Shown: in pieces, positions 1 through 10,973 of the stretch
Layout of the letters: each line of letters starts with the position of its first letter
Position numbering within the stretch: position 1 is the first letter of the stretch
Translations under genes and position numbers: made by a program
Assembly (NCBI GenBank): GCA_013339895.1
Contig: JABACO010000005.1
Coordinates: forward strand, 2,660,950-2,724,949
Length of the DNA stretch: 64,000 nucleotides
Reading direction: 5' to 3'
From: Ephydatia muelleri
Lineage: Eukaryota > Porifera > Demospongiae > Spongillida > Spongillidae
The notes under the pieces: model-generated
What the model was told of the DNA's origin: nothing
Databases searched by the model: none
What the model saw: the letters and a program-made list of their open reading frames with translations, nothing else

Positions 1-1065
1 GTCTTCCTCCTCAATGGAAAAAGTACATGAAATTTGGAGAAATAGACCTATGTAGTTATACTCATTGTCAGGACTGTGTCTCATATCTATGAGATCCACT
101 TGAACTCTATCCAGAAAGTCCTTCTCAATTATTGGATGTAATGGAGGCCTTGTGTTTTGTGGCTGACTTAGCTGGCAGACAGGACAGTGCATGCAAAACT
201 CCTTCACAAAGCCTCTTGTTATTCCAAAGTAATGACGTTGCACCGCCATAATGAAAGCCAAATTCAGATCAAAGCTGTTGTGAAGCTTACATGTACTAGG
301 TCTCATTTACCTGTAGTACCCTGTGCACATTATAAGTACTGTATGCAATTACAATTACAATCACTGAAGGACTAATCAACATTATACTGCACTTAAATCC
401 AGCGTGAGGAAAATATGATGTCCTCCATTAACTACTACCCTCTCCTTTCAGGTGTAACACTATAGCTAGGATGTTGCCTACCAGCTATCACCGTGGTATT
501 CTTTATATTTTTCTAAATGTTATCCTCCCTCAGTCAACCTAATCTACAAAAATGCATAGATCTAAGTCTGAAGGGACAGATGAATGTCATCCTAACATAT
601 AAGTGCAATTTCTTCAACATTGTTAACACGGTTACGAAATCTCAAGGATGCACTTACATAGTCTAACACCTTCTTGTAGCCACTGTGCTTCAACTGATCT
701 GCATGAACAGCCTGAATGATGTCACATAGCTGATTTGCATGTACAACACGCAATAATTTCACACCATCCTCCTACAATGATAGGTTTAAAGTTACGTACA
801 AGTGTATGGAACTGTATTATACACAACTTGTTGTTCCCTTCATTTGGAATTACATGCACTTTGAAAAGTCCAGGCCAGGTAGATCAGCAAGTTGAAAGTT
901 TCTACTTTTAACCCAGTGCTTGAAATGGGGATCAACTTTGTCTTATGGGGACGATAGATGGTGGACGATGGCATCGAACTTTTCTTGACTTAAACCACAG
1001 CTCTTAGTCGAGGCTCCTTTAGCGGTAGCAATAGCCGTCATGCGCTCCTTGAAAAGCGGATCCAT
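1..1065 (-). pseudogene. KRBA2-like integrase (rve) gene, 5' part, broken
   Basis: Three exon-like blocks read on the minus strand. Exon 1 (1065-800) starts MDPLFKERMTAIATAK and contains a block ending HWVKSRNFQLADLP; it has one in-frame stop near 951 and a frame change near 855, and ends at a GTACGT donor. Exon 2 (771-658) follows a TAG acceptor and ends at GTAAGT; it carries the zinc-binding His region (HADQLKHSGYKK). Exon 3 (about 274-1) continues with HYFGITRGFV, CMHCPVCQ and RVQVDLIDM, the H2C2 pair and start of the DDE integrase core, and runs off the window edge. This order matches the retroviral-type integrase family found in KRBA2/SCAND3-like and Ginger-type genes. The exon 2 to exon 3 phase does not match as read. 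It is either a degraded transposon-derived gene or a gene with sequence errors. The family is fairly secure; whether it works is not. Confidence 0.6.
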
Positions 1066-1174
1066 GTTAACACGAAGCGATTGTAGTGAATGAAGCGACT
1101 GGTTTCAAGTAATGCCTTAGCAACTGAAGTACTGTTTCACACCAAAGCATATTCCATCATAGATAAATAATCTA
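1066..1174. other. Short region upstream of the integrase gene
   Basis: Upstream side of the minus-strand integrase exon 1. No TATA box or other core promoter is evident. The two CATT/CACT-rich stretches look ordinary. Confidence 0.3.
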
Positions 1175-1335
1175 TGATTCCATCCATCAATCGCGCAAGC
1201 GCAGTAGTGCGCGATCGATAGATGGCTGCGCGATTGCGCGATCGATCGATAGGTGGGCAATCAATGGATCCATCGATGGCGCAGCGCAATCGATTGATCG
1301 CGCAAATCCATTGATCGCGCGTAACCATAGCTACT
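1175..1335. repeat. Cryptic simple repeat of GCGCGAT/CGATCGAT units
   Basis: About 160 bp made of overlapping GCGCGAT, CGATCGAT and ATGGATCC-type words, strongly self-complementary and much richer in CpG than its surroundings. The 83-codon minus-strand reading frame across it is a by-product of the repeat and is not treated as a gene. Confidence 0.6.
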
Positions 1336-2110
1336 TGCTTCAGGCAAATGAGCCTAAGGTATATTTGTTGCACATGACGTAAATACACTAACTGATTTGT
1401 GTATAACTGCAGAGCACAGCTGCATTACTTATTAAAATCAAGGAGAAATTAATTCCAGATAGCTTGCCGATGTTGTCAACTTCGGTTCAGTGCCATAGCG
1501 TTTTGTGTGCACCAAGGCCTCAGATTTGTTTTCAACTTTTTCAAAAACTTTGGGTTTTAGGGTACACGCAAACTAACTGTTTACTCGTTATATTAGGGCC
1601 AGCTTTTCACCTGCAATACAATTCCAGCGACAAATCCACCCATTCTGCTCCCCATGCTTTTTAACCCTTTAAACGCCAAGCGCACATATACAGTATTCGT
1701 GCATGCAGGCTCACACAACCATAATTATCCGTGTCACCCACCATTCATGCAGTGCTGTGTGTTGTGTTGATTATAAAATCACTTTGAATACCATCATACT
1801 TGCATTCAAGTGCAATATTGATATGCAATGATCATAAAAATGTTTGAACATAACCATTGTAACCTGACACACACTATTGCAACAACACCAACTTTCTACT
1901 AAATAGCCTAAGGGGGAGTGAACTGGCATTTTAAACCTGATATATTATTCATTATACATGAATGGTGTATGCATATTTGCACTAGACGTTTAAAGATTTG
2001 TCCGGCTTTGCTTGTGTCTGATGGCATGCTTTGTGTGCACACAAAAAGCATGTTAGTTCAGCTTTGCTTGGGTGCCTTTGGTGCCACACTGCACACTTCC
2101 TGAGCATGCA
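1336..2110. other. No gene recognised; 3' part duplicated at 55.7 kb
   Basis: No coding signal in the first 640 bp. From about 1981 to 2110 the sequence is a close copy of 55694-55830 (shared word AAAAAGCATGT and the surrounding 100 bp). This is the segment lying beyond the 3' end of a receptor tail exon in both places, so it is part of the duplicated receptor block. Confidence 0.5.
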
Positions 2111-2169
2111 AATAAGCTCCCAATGAGAGCACAGAAGGTGGCTTGTGGGTTGATTGAATATTGATGCAT

Positions 2170-2332
2170 TGATCAGCATGTGAACTTGGTTTGTGCGATG
2201 ATTATTTGGACCTTCTTGAAATGTAGCAGAGAACAGAAGCCACCAACACTCCCATACCACAAAGGTGACAGAGACTGACACATCAACACACCAACAGCTG
2301 TACCAATGGATGAACCAACTGCAGCTAGGCAT
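2170..2332 (-). pseudogene. Receptor TM exon remnant, copy T1
   Basis: Minus-strand sequence reads GSSIGTAVGV at its start, as in the intact TM exon at 24.3-24.6 kb, and then loses frame. It has an inserted GTTGATGT-like block and lacks the segment encoding VVSFSM, so the TM helix is frameshifted. The juxtamembrane FKKVQIII region is a shifted reading of the Arg/Lys-rich stop-transfer stretch. The tyrosine tail is missing. It is a decayed paralogue, not a functional exon. Confidence 0.65.
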
Positions 2333-2371
2333 GTACATATGTCAGCTGCGAGCATAGAGCCTGGGTGCAAT

Positions 2372-2839
2372 CAAATATTACTAGTTTTGCATTGCACAAG
2401 TTCGAACCCTTGACCCAAGCTCTAAAGTGAGCAAGTGACCTGCCATGTACCATTAACTTCACCCCCACTTCCCACAACACACAGGTGCTGACATGTATAT
2501 TTACGTTACCAATTAAAAATAATCCGAGCCACTCTTATTTTACCACCCCTTTCCCATCACACATGCACTAGTTAGCCTTTCTGTCCATACCAAAATCATG
2601 TCATGGAAAGTGTTTTTTCTCTCCCTTTAATTCTACACGTCATATCAACATGTATGTAATAGACAACATCGTGTTATGTGTTCTAATTATGTCATATTAA
2701 TTGTCTGCCTGTTAAGTGAATGGAAATGTTACTATGGCAACTTTCCCCCTGAGATGATTGATAATACTCATATAGCTGCTAGATGCATAGAATTATGTTG
2801 ACAAACTTTAATTAACTGTGCTAAATTTATTTCGAAGTA
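2372..2839. other. No gene recognised
   Basis: AT-rich sequence without a conserved reading frame, splice-flanked block or recognisable repeat. Confidence 0.4.
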
Positions 2840-3047
2840 TGAAAGATGCTCAATTTTGGTCCTCCTCAAATATTACTCCACAGGAACCAACTTTTCTGGA
2901 AAAATAAAAACACAGAAACTTGGCCTTAATTGGAGTCCTTTGTAAAATGACCTTGCCCTAGCCCTTAACTAACCTAAACCTAAAGCTAGGCTCATTGAGA
3001 CAAAAATTAGACATCCCCTAACCTGCTTTCTCAAAAACAATTTTGGT

Positions 3048-3157
3048 GGGCTCTAAATAGGAGGGTTCAAATTTATCGTGACAGTGGGAGCACATGTTAC
3101 AGTAGTCAACAACAGTACCTTGGAGAGTGAACACACCCACAAGAAGAACCTGTTCAA
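3048..3157 (-). pseudogene. Signal-peptide-like exon, copy A (broken start)
   Basis: Minus-strand reading gives VLLVGVFTLQGTVVDYC followed by NMCSHC and PSYLEP, closely matching the copy at 50341-50488. In the other copy an ATG lies in frame upstream, producing a hydrophobic N-terminus. Here the upstream stretch is four bases longer and runs into TGA, so the same start cannot be used. A CAG acceptor-like site sits just before VLL, so this could also be an internal exon. I do not recognise the family. Confidence 0.4.
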
Positions 3158-3495
3158 GGACAAAGGTTATAACAATCCATTAGATATAACATCTTGTACT
3201 TAATGTCCATCTACTGTGTTGTCCCTAAATATTCGTATCACAAATTAGTGAAAGGGTATCAAAGATGTGTCTCTGTGTTAATTCAAAGACTGTAGATCAC
3301 AATCATAATTTGTCCAATCATGTAAGTGAACAGTATGAATTCCATTAAATCCATCCACTTGTGTATTTCGTATTCTCCACGTGGCTGAGTTGGATACACT
3401 TGTTTACACAACCCTACTGTTATAAAATAATTAAATTATCATAAATTACAAACCACTGTAAAAATAATTGAGTTAAAATGTTTTTAGGAATAGTA

Positions 3496-3528
3496 TGGGG
3501 GAAGGAAGGGGGTGGGGGGGGGGGGGGA
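3496..3528 (+). repeat. G-rich tract
   Basis: Runs of G interrupted only by AA, AAGGAA and T, ending in 14 consecutive G. It could form a G-quadruplex; also a likely site of length error in sequencing. Confidence 0.7.
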
Positions 3529-4644
3529 ATAGATTTAATCACACATTGTGCCAAGTAATCACCTAAACAATTTATACGCTATATACTAAATGCAAGGCAT
3601 AAAAATTTTTACAGTGCAGCTGTTGCCAATTGCTCAAACTATTACTCATTCGAGAAAGAGACTTTTTAAAGCATGCAGGTGTTTAGTCACCGGTTTTGGG
3701 CCTGCTGCTAATGTGGCTGTGTCCATCATCTCAGAGTAGCTAGATCAGAACTATAACAAAACACTTTTCTAGCTTATGTTGTAAACTTGCTTCTGAGATC
3801 AGCTATAATGTGTCCCCGTGGCCATCCACAGCTATTGCCTACTTCGATAGACCTTGCTTGCTTGGAGAGCAGAATTTGGTAGACTGCTGTCAGTGTCTTT
3901 CGAACATGATAATTCACTTATGAGCATTTTTGTATTTACAATGCTGTGTTGTAGTAAGAATGTACATGTATGCTATGTTTTGTCATGAAAATTCAAAAAA
4001 AAAAAAGACACCTGTGCATTAGAAACTAGATATCATGATATACCTTCATGGGATCAGTACAGACATGTACACAACATAAAGAGTTCTTGGATGCATGGTA
4101 ATTGTTTTATTTCAGGCGCAGCTATACTTAAGCTGAGCTCTACTAAACATCAAATGACACAGAGCAGGTTCTACATCAAATCCTATGACACAAATGTAAA
4201 ATACACATATGTAATAGAGACACTTATTCTGTAGTTATGGTGGAAGGTGTGCATTAATTAAGTGATTGTGTCTCAAAGACACTGGGTTACATATGTGACC
4301 ATTTAAGCAAGCCTACAGTGTAGATGAATACAAGAAATGCTCTTAGGTGCGACTCTAGTGTCAGCAGAAGTACACAGAGTGGTTAGGGTATGCAGATATC
4401 AATAATTAGTGAACTCATGACATCGAATTTCCAGTGATGGGTTTAGTTTTAGACAATGTCCCACATCATATAGCATGCTTGGACTATAATTAGCACAGTT
4501 AAAGTATAAGTCAGCATGATGTCATGCTATATGAGTATTATCAATCATCTCAGGGGGAAAGTTGCCATAGTAATAATTCCATTCACTTGGGTAGTCAGTC
4601 AAACATGAACACTACATGCATCAGTCCAACTATCTTGACAATAG

Positions 4645-4684
4645 GAGGAAGGAGAGGGGAGGGGGAGGGAGAACAAGAGAAAGG
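4645..4684 (+). repeat. GA-rich low-complexity tract
   Basis: GGAGGAAGGAGAGGGGAGGG-type sequence. The duplicate at 51.1 kb has expanded the same tract into regular GGAGGGGGAGGGA units, showing microsatellite growth after duplication. Confidence 0.6.
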
Positions 4685-5210
4685 CACATATCCTGGAAGC
4701 TTTCATAACACAATCTATGCCCTCACTGTCCCAACACCATCACACCCAAACCTACCAATTGCCAAACCAAACCTCCCAACAGTAACATCATTAGTCACAT
4801 GATTCGGACTGGCAGACACTATGCCATAATTAGTACACATTGTAAACCTACAAAACGGTTTTTTAAAAAGTTCGACGCAATGTTGCCAATCTGATGTGCA
4901 GAATTGAACAGAAAGAAAAATAAAATAGGCCTACATGTACTTTCAACGTGATATTTTATGGGCAGGGGAAGTGGGGGTGAAGTAGCGAAATGTAAAAGAG
5001 TCATTTGGTTTTAGTTGGCAGATAATGATAGGTCTTACATAGCAGCAAAGGTTGTATTGTATATGGCAGGTCGCTCGGTTTGAACTCGTGCAACGCGCGC
5101 AACACTAGCCTAGTAATAGTTGGTCGCACACCAGTTTCTATATTTGTAATTAGGTTTGTTAATGACCTACTCGAGTATATGATACGAGGATAGGTGATAC
5201 GCAATGGTAA

Positions 5211-5933
5211 TCCTGTTACTCACAAGATAATTAATAATAGAATCTCGCTTGACCCCGCCCCCTGAGAGAGTATAATTATCCCAGATACCAAGAGCTTATC
5301 GTGATAGAAAAAGAAATTTCGCTGCTACCACGATGCATGCATCAGACAGGCGACAGGTAATGGTCGCGCGTCTCGCATTACGCTATCACTAAACTAAAAC
5401 TTCCCTCATTTCGAACCTCGGTCGACAATAATCCGTATTCCACCGCGTCATGCATTCATTAATTTATCATCCAGCAACTAATAATAGATTATAGAAACTT
5501 ATGGCTTGCGTTATTGCTTGGGGCCATGCGCCAGTGCAAGCAACAAATAAGTCCGATTCAACTGAAGAGGTTGGCCCTTGCCAGTGAACAGTGTTAACTG
5601 GCAGTGCCAACTTCATGTAAAATGAAAGAAAACAAGGGTGAATGACAAGGCATATATGAGCTTGTGCTAAGTATAAGTCTGTCATATTCCTTGCACACGG
5701 ACGATTGTTCTGTTTCCACCCCTGCGATCCAAATCTTATATAACGGGGCAACTTTTTATCATAAATTAAGTTCACAACATAAATGGATAGTGACCAGTAC
5801 TCCATTTTACCAGATAAAGGAATTTACTAAACATGAAGTGGAGATACTCGTGAATTTCACTCTGCAGTGTAAAATTGGAGCAGCAAGTGAAGCAGGTACA
5901 TGTATTCCCAAAACTAATTAAGCATTCTTAGGA
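5211..5933. other. No gene recognised
   Basis: The overlapping open frames on both strands at 5467-5921 have no conserved motif, no splice context and no matching paralogue in the window. I see nothing that supports a gene here. Confidence 0.35.
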
Positions 5934-6233
5934 CTGAAAACATGGACCATGAATATACTTGTGATGTTGACAGTGCACCTGGGTGTGGTGGCATAATTAA
6001 TACATTCTGTATCCATGCAGCTCTGTTGTGCCTATGGTATCCTGCATGAGCCAGAGGGGGATTACCCGCATAACAATTTGTACCTAATGTCTTGCCATCT
6101 TTGTAAACAGAGTGCACATATTTCCCCTCTCTTGAATGCTTGGATATTTGATGCATTTCGACGAGAGATGGTAGAGGTGTGTAGCTTATTGTGCATCTGG
6201 ATTGGTGCAATTCCAATCCTGCCCCAACCTTCA
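5934..6233. repeat. Dispersed repeat, also at 43.66 and 58.43 kb
   Basis: The 120 bp from about 5940 (containing GACAGTGCACCTGGGTGTGG and a TACATTCTGTATCCATGCAG word) recur at 43660-43770 in the same orientation and at 58440-58545 inverted. In each of the three places a LINE-Y fragment lies a few hundred bases away. It may be part of LINE-Y or of the duplicated block around it. Confidence 0.55.
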
Positions 6234-6960
6234 TGTGAGGGCTATGGAACTCAACAGTGAAAAAGGTGCCTCATTGTGGCTTTCTGTCCTGCCAATCAGC
6301 AATCGTGGCTTTGCAATCCACAGCTCTCCATGATGCAATGTGTATTCGCTACCATTGGCAACCACCACACCCACCAAGCCACTGTGTCTGTGGTGGTTCA
6401 TGCAACACTGATCATGCACTCACCTGGCCAACAGGAACTGAGTGACGTTATAGCTATAGCTAACCTATTGACTAAGGTCTGTCTCAATGTGTGCATTGAA
6501 CCACCATCTGCTATCCCATGACACTGCAAACTCAGAGGATGGTGCTAGGTTTGGTGACAGTACACAAGGTTTTTGGGGTGATCGTCACCACCCAACATTC
6601 TTTGATTTCCACCCCGATACTCCATTGTAATGTAAACAGCAATTACCACCAGCCTACCACCTCCATGAATGTCAAAAACAACTCTTTCACTTCAAGAGCA
6701 CTTGAGCGATGACCAGTGTAAAGCATGACTCCTCTTCAGGGATGGAGAGTTGCCTCTGTGATGTAAAAGACTTGCCACTTTTCTGTCCATGAAGCAAGAG
6801 CAAGATTATGACATAAATATTGTTGGTTACGATGTTGTCATACATGGGAGGTGCACATTCATCACAAGGGCAAACTTTTACTATACTTCTGAACTAGCCG
6901 TTGCTGAAGCCAGGGTTTCCTCCCTGTCATGAGATCATCCTAATTACCTGTGCATGCATA
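6234..6960 (+). mobile_element. LINE-Y fragment 1 (C-terminal region of a non-LTR pol)
   Basis: Plus-strand translation shows GFLSCQSA, LHDAMCIRYHWQ, PSHCVCGGSCNTDHALT and then NLLTKVCLNVCIEP in a neighbouring frame. This pattern (RYxW, Cys-Cys-His zinc-like CVCG...DHAL, then LLxEVC.N....EP) is that of the C-terminal domain of a common invertebrate retrotransposon polyprotein. Frameshifts and stops occur throughout and no RT domain remains. Two other copies lie at 44.05 and 58.92 kb. Family identity rests on motif memory, not on a search. Confidence 0.55.
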
Positions 6961-7260
6961 AGTTGCATTTTTATATCTAGATTTATAGACTGTATTTGTG
7001 TCCAAACAAAACAGTGTAACTGCAGCTCACAACTAGAATTTTGCAACAAAATTAAATTTTCTTATAGCTTGTCCTGCTATTAAATAAACTTCATAAACTT
7101 CAGTGTAGTGCCATTATTCAGGAATCATAATGCATAGACCTTCATAAATCAAGAAATAAAACATGATTTTCAGATTAATGCAAATTATGATTAGTCTAGA
7201 CAGGAACTCAGCAGATCATTGGACCCTATTGACTGATATTCTTGCTCTATGAAACATGTG
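6961..7260. other. Repeat tail of LINE-Y block, no gene
   Basis: Continues the repeated block: CCTGTGCATGCAT and neighbouring words recur at 7660 and 59680. The 60-codon frame at 6901-7083 has no support. Confidence 0.4.
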
Positions 7261-7261
7261 A

Positions 7262-7400
7262 TCCACATGTATTCATCTCCATAGCTATATTCTTCTTATT
7301 AGAGCCCACCTTATCATACACAGTGGCAGGATCAGAAAATGAACTTGGTTTGTGTGATGATTATTTGGACCAGATGCTACCAACACTCCCACTTCATGAT
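7262..7400 (-). pseudogene. Receptor tail exon remnant, copy T6
   Basis: Minus-strand words for the tail (TVYDKV, then GSHVS and a stop equivalent to the intact copy) and the juxtamembrane start survive, but the TM helix is gone and there are deletions between them. It is inserted between LINE-Y-like repeats. It is the most degraded of six tail-exon copies. Confidence 0.55.
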
Positions 7401-7439
7401 AGTTCATTATAAATAGTTCATCCAATGGAAACCCCTTGT

Positions 7440-7790
7440 CGAGACAAGAGATAGAGGAATTGCTTCTGTGATGTGCAACAGACTTGCCACTCTTCTGTCC
7501 ATTGTGCGAGAGCAAGATTATGGCATAAATGGTTACAATGTTGTCATACACGACAGGTGCACACTTATCACAAGGGCAAACGTTTTACTTCAATACTTCT
7601 GAACTAGCCGTTGCTGAAACCAGGGTTTCCTCCCTCCCTGTCATCAGATCATCCTAATAACCTGTGCATGCATCAGTTGTATTGTTATCTAGATTCTTAG
7701 ACTGTATTTTGGTCCTAACAAAAGACAGCTCACAACTCGTACCATCGTAATCAAAGTACATAGACCTTCATAAATCATGCAAAAAGTTGT
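7440..7790. repeat. Second, partial copy of the 6715-7010 repeat block
   Basis: Near-identical words to 6725-7010, including the GTTTCCTCCCTGTCAT and TGTGCATGCAT blocks, in the same order. A tandem duplication of LINE-Y-derived sequence, interrupted by the T6 remnant. Confidence 0.6.
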
Positions 7791-8224
7791 ATTCCTGATA
7801 AACCACATCAACCTAGAGGGTTTCCATTTCCAAAACGGGAATATGGTAAGACCAATGTGAAGCTTTCAGCCCTCTTGGTTTGACAAGTGGCCATGGTTTC
7901 ACTTTTGGACAGTGTAGTGTGTCATACTTGCCTCTTAGCAAAATCGGAAAAGAAGCTTTTGTGGTTCAAATTCGTTCATATCAAGAGGTATTAGCAATTC
8001 GGAAGGACGCTACGAAGAAATTTCCGATACACGAGGCTACGATATGTCATAAGGAAGCAAGTATAATGGATTTTTTTTTTCCATCAATTACACCAGATAT
8101 TGCTTCCAGCCTCTCCTTGGAACACCAAGTAGAATGGGCATTCTACTTGGTGTTGCAAGGACTGCATGTTTGGAAAGTTTAGTTTGCAATGAAGTGCATT
8201 GTGTGATGATATTCATATTATTAA
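7791..8224 (+). pseudogene. hAT-type TTF zinc-finger remnant, copy 1 (left half)
   Basis: The translation contains the KKFPIHEATICHKEAS block and preceding degraded stretches of the same N-terminal TTF-type zinc-finger region seen at 28.4-28.75 kb. That domain opens transposases of the ZMYM/DUF4371 class of hAT elements. Frameshifts have removed the Cys/Trp core here. The sequence continues after 8953, having been split by a TTAA-flanked transposon. A 13-bp perfect palindrome (around 8123-8153) sits within it. Confidence 0.55.
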
Positions 8225-8948
8225 CACCGCGTCCGCGAGTAAAGTGGGTCAATTTAGGCCGTTTTTGGGGGAAGTAAAAAAAACTAAAAGGTCCGCTGAT
8301 GTATATTTTTCTTTTCAAATACAGGAATGTAGAAGTACAACTCTTGAGACAACATTGGATGTATTTTGTGAGAGATCATTCAACTTGCTGGATGCTACAA
8401 ATGCGGCGATATAAAAGTGGTCTATGTCGATGAAACCATATTTCATCATAATAGAAAAACGGCAATAATCACATTGTATAAGCCAAGTTGAACTTTTAAA
8501 CATTTCAATGCTTTTTCAATCATATGCAATGTATTTGATTTACTGTGTGCATGTGTTGTATCGTGTCTATAGAACGCTATACATTACCACATGCGGTTTA
8601 ACTTTGTTGCTTTGCACGCTGCTTTGCGAGTCTGCATGCACACATAATTATTTTTTACAGGGAAACCAAGAGCTGCATTGATATAGATTACTTATGTATG
8701 CTTATGAATTTACAGTAAAGAAGGGAAGGGGTGTAAAATGATAAAATGATAAGCGTAGTACCGAACTAGTTAAAACTTTATTTAAAGTGCGTGCATCAAA
8801 ACTGTGATAGTTGCAGCTGTTATAAATTATAATGCGAACATCGTGTAAAAGGCTACTCTACTTATTTTACAACTAGTACCTGTGATTCTATTGTTAGCGG
8901 ATCTTAGTTTCCCCTCAATTCTGACCCACTTTACTCGCGGACGCGGTG
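8225..8948. mobile_element. TTAA-flanked non-autonomous DNA transposon (piggyBac-like)
   Basis: Perfect 27-bp terminal inverted repeats (CACCGCGTCCGCGAGTAAAG... at 8225, its complement ending at 8948) bounded by TTAA on both sides (8221-8224, 8949-8952). The related hAT remnant at 29.17-29.2 kb has an uninterrupted ATTATTAATTATTTC at the matching place, which is the empty target. TTAA duplication is the piggyBac signature, although the terminal bases are CAC rather than the usual CCC. The 724-bp interior has no transposase. Confidence 0.8.
8322..8414 (+). other. Exon-like open segment inside the TTAA element
   Basis: A CAAATACAG acceptor-like site precedes an open stretch reading CRSTTLETTLDVFCERSF and closing with a stop at 8412-8414. 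It looks like a captured or residual last exon. I do not recognise it, and a chance frame of 31 codons is possible. Confidence 0.25.
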
Positions 8949-8952
8949 TTAA

Positions 8953-9010
8953 TTATATTCTAATCTGCATAATGGCGGCTACACTTTTTAATTCCTTCCG
9001 TCGCCGCTGC
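8953..9010 (+). pseudogene. hAT remnant, copy 1 (right end)
   Basis: ATAATGGCGGCTACAC...CTTCCGTCGCCGCTG matches 29213-29250, the right end of the other hAT remnant, showing that the TTAA element interrupted one sequence. Confidence 0.6.
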
Positions 9011-9579
9011 ACAAACATCACTTCTTTCACATGCATGTACATGTAGTAAATAAATAACACTAAGTGCTAAATAAAGCTGCATGTCCGACAAACCTCTTCA
9101 ACCCCTACGCCTCCCTCTAATGTTAGCAATCTATAGACGCCCCCAGCTTTCTGCCTGCTACTGCATGCTCCCACGAGCCCTCAAAGAAACGAACATGTGA
9201 GCGTCGGATCGTAGAGCCTCGACAACCTGTTGCCCTCATTGCATACGTGAGCATCGGTACTTAGAAGTTAATCCCTCCTTACTTGACTTCCATATATGGA
9301 TGTACAGGTCAATCAATGTGTGTACAACTGGTAAATGGTAAACCAATCAAAAATCTGATGTGCTAGGAACAGGCCATGCAGGTATCATATCGTGGCACGA
9401 AGTGGCTACCAGACCTGCGCACGAGCGGCAAAGAAATTCATGACCCAAACGTGAAGCGTGAGCTTGATGACGTCAAAACAATGCAACACCCGTTTGTAAC
9501 CCCGCCCGTTCATATCGTTTAATTCGATATTCGGCTGCAAATGTAACTATCTACATGACTTGGCACATATGCTACATGT
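9011..9579. other. No gene recognised
   Basis: Slightly GC-richer stretch with one TGACGTCA palindrome (CRE-type word) near 9468. No reading frame or splice-flanked block supports a gene. Confidence 0.35.
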
Positions 9580-9589
9580 AGAAAAAAGA

Positions 9590-9800
9590 TACTTTCACCG
9601 AAATATAACATTTTCAGTACGCGCAATAGAAATTAACGCTTGCGTTGAAATGTATGGCTGATTAAATATTCAGAGCTTACAACTCCATGACAGATACTCC
9701 GATTCTCAGTACGTTAAGAAGCCATGTGTAGAGGATCTAGAATATTGACTCTTGAGAAAATATGTGTTAGGTCCCTTTTCACTGAAACGATCCCTGCCAT
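9590..9800. mobile_element. MITE-like repeat, partial copy
   Basis: Resembles the complete element at 54779-55017 over about 200 bp, including ATGACAGATACTCC and the right end GGTCCC...GAAACGATCCC. The left terminus seen in the other copy is not preserved. Confidence 0.55.
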
Positions 9801-10012
9801 AGGTACATGCATACTAATATTTAAAAAAAACATTAAAGAAAATGCACTACAAGCAATACTATATACAAACATTCAAGTCTACATGCAGTTCAACTAGAAA
9901 CAAGACTTCAATTTACCCATGGACCAACTCCCTTCCCGTGATGGCCTATGCCACAGACCTCACCAAAGCCTGGACTAGTAACCTTGATGGACAATGAAAA
10001 TATAAGTTTAAT
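9801..10012. other. No gene recognised
   Basis: AT-rich sequence, nothing supported. Confidence 0.35.
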
Positions 10013-10237
10013 TCAATAAATTTTAAAACACGGCTGTAACTTTCGGATGTGATCATGCATGCATGTGGCTAATAAACAAAATGAAATAACAGAAACAATA
10101 AGCCAAACCACAGATAGTATAAGGCCAAACCAAAATCTAGGCATGTCACACAATTGAATAACTCCACACCAGCTCACGACGCTGGTCAAAAAAAGCAGGT
10201 AAAAATTATTAAACAAAATGCACTCGTCGAATATCAC
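10013..10237 (-). CDS. Possible small membrane protein or exon, unidentified
   Basis: A 74-codon open frame with two hydrophobic stretches (around residues 10-25 and 35-58, including FGLILSVVWLIVSV) and a basic end. The composition resembles a two-helix membrane protein, but no paralogue, splice site or family supports it. AT-rich DNA often yields hydrophobic frames, so this is only a candidate. Confidence 0.2.
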   Translation of the reverse strand: MIFDECILFNNFYLLFLTSVVSWCGVIQLCDMPRFWFGLILSVVWLIVSVISFCLLATCMHDHIRKLQPCFKIY

Positions 10238-10800
10238 TTATAATGCTGGATACTGGGTTACTATCCAACAAATATAGATAGATACTTTTTAAAGGATTAC
10301 ACACTTGAGAGTATCAAATTGAATAGGTTGTAACCAAGGTGTGCCTCTGGATTTACTATCCTCATCCTCATCAAACATTTGAACTCATGAGACAAAGAGT
10401 AATTTCTAAGCCAGGCCATTTTCAAATAAGTTGCAGTACCTAAATTTAGCTAGTGGCAGTGTTGAGGCTGTATTATTATTATTGCTATCCAGCATTGCCT
10501 AAGTCTTGTTATCTCTCACTTACTATTCATATTTTGCATCCATTTTAATTAAATAATAAATGAACTTCATTCACTTTGATTCCTAGTGATTTTAATATTC
10601 AAGTGTACATCATACATGCACGAAGATGATTTTTTCTGTGGAGGATGTTTGCATGCAAAAACTAACAATTGTTATAAACTAATGGAAACTGTTGTGCCTT
10701 GTACTAGTAGTATTGTCAGAACTAAGAAATGAGCTGATAATTGAACAGCCTTGTAGAGAAACTGTAAAGCTGTGTAGGCCAGAACTCAAGCAAACACATG
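10238..10800. other. No gene recognised
   Basis: Nothing supported on either strand. Confidence 0.35.
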
Positions 10801-10804
10801 GGAT

Positions 10805-10838
<34 letters not shown>
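10805..10838 (+). repeat. Homopolymer of 34 G
   Basis: Uninterrupted G34. It creates spurious polyglycine or polyproline reading frames on the two strands. Its true length is uncertain. Confidence 0.9.
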
Positions 10839-10840
<2 letters not shown>

Positions 10841-10918
10841 TTCTCAGAATAGACCAAGAAAGGATGGTGATGGTCAACTGAGACACATGCGGTGCAAAAG
10901 CTCTTGCATGCTGTTGCA

Positions 10919-10932
10919 GCATTGATTGATTG

Positions 10933-10966
<34 letters not shown>

Positions 10967-10967
10967 C
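10919..10967 (+). repeat. (ATTG)n microsatellite
   Basis: About twelve copies of ATTG with one TTTT interruption near 10935. Confidence 0.9.
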
Positions 10968-10973
10968 ATACAT

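Larger units (their letters stand above)
2840..5210. repeat. Segmental duplicate of 50150-51550
   Basis: Several stretches match 50150-51550 in order and orientation: around 2845-3165, around 3640-3680 and 4010-4110, and around 4540-4800 (the CATCTCAGGG...AAGTTGCCAT block followed by a GA-rich tract). The copies differ by substitutions and by insertions present only here. It is an old duplication of a non-repetitive locus, as the matching parts include an exon candidate and plain intergenic sequence. Confidence 0.7.
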
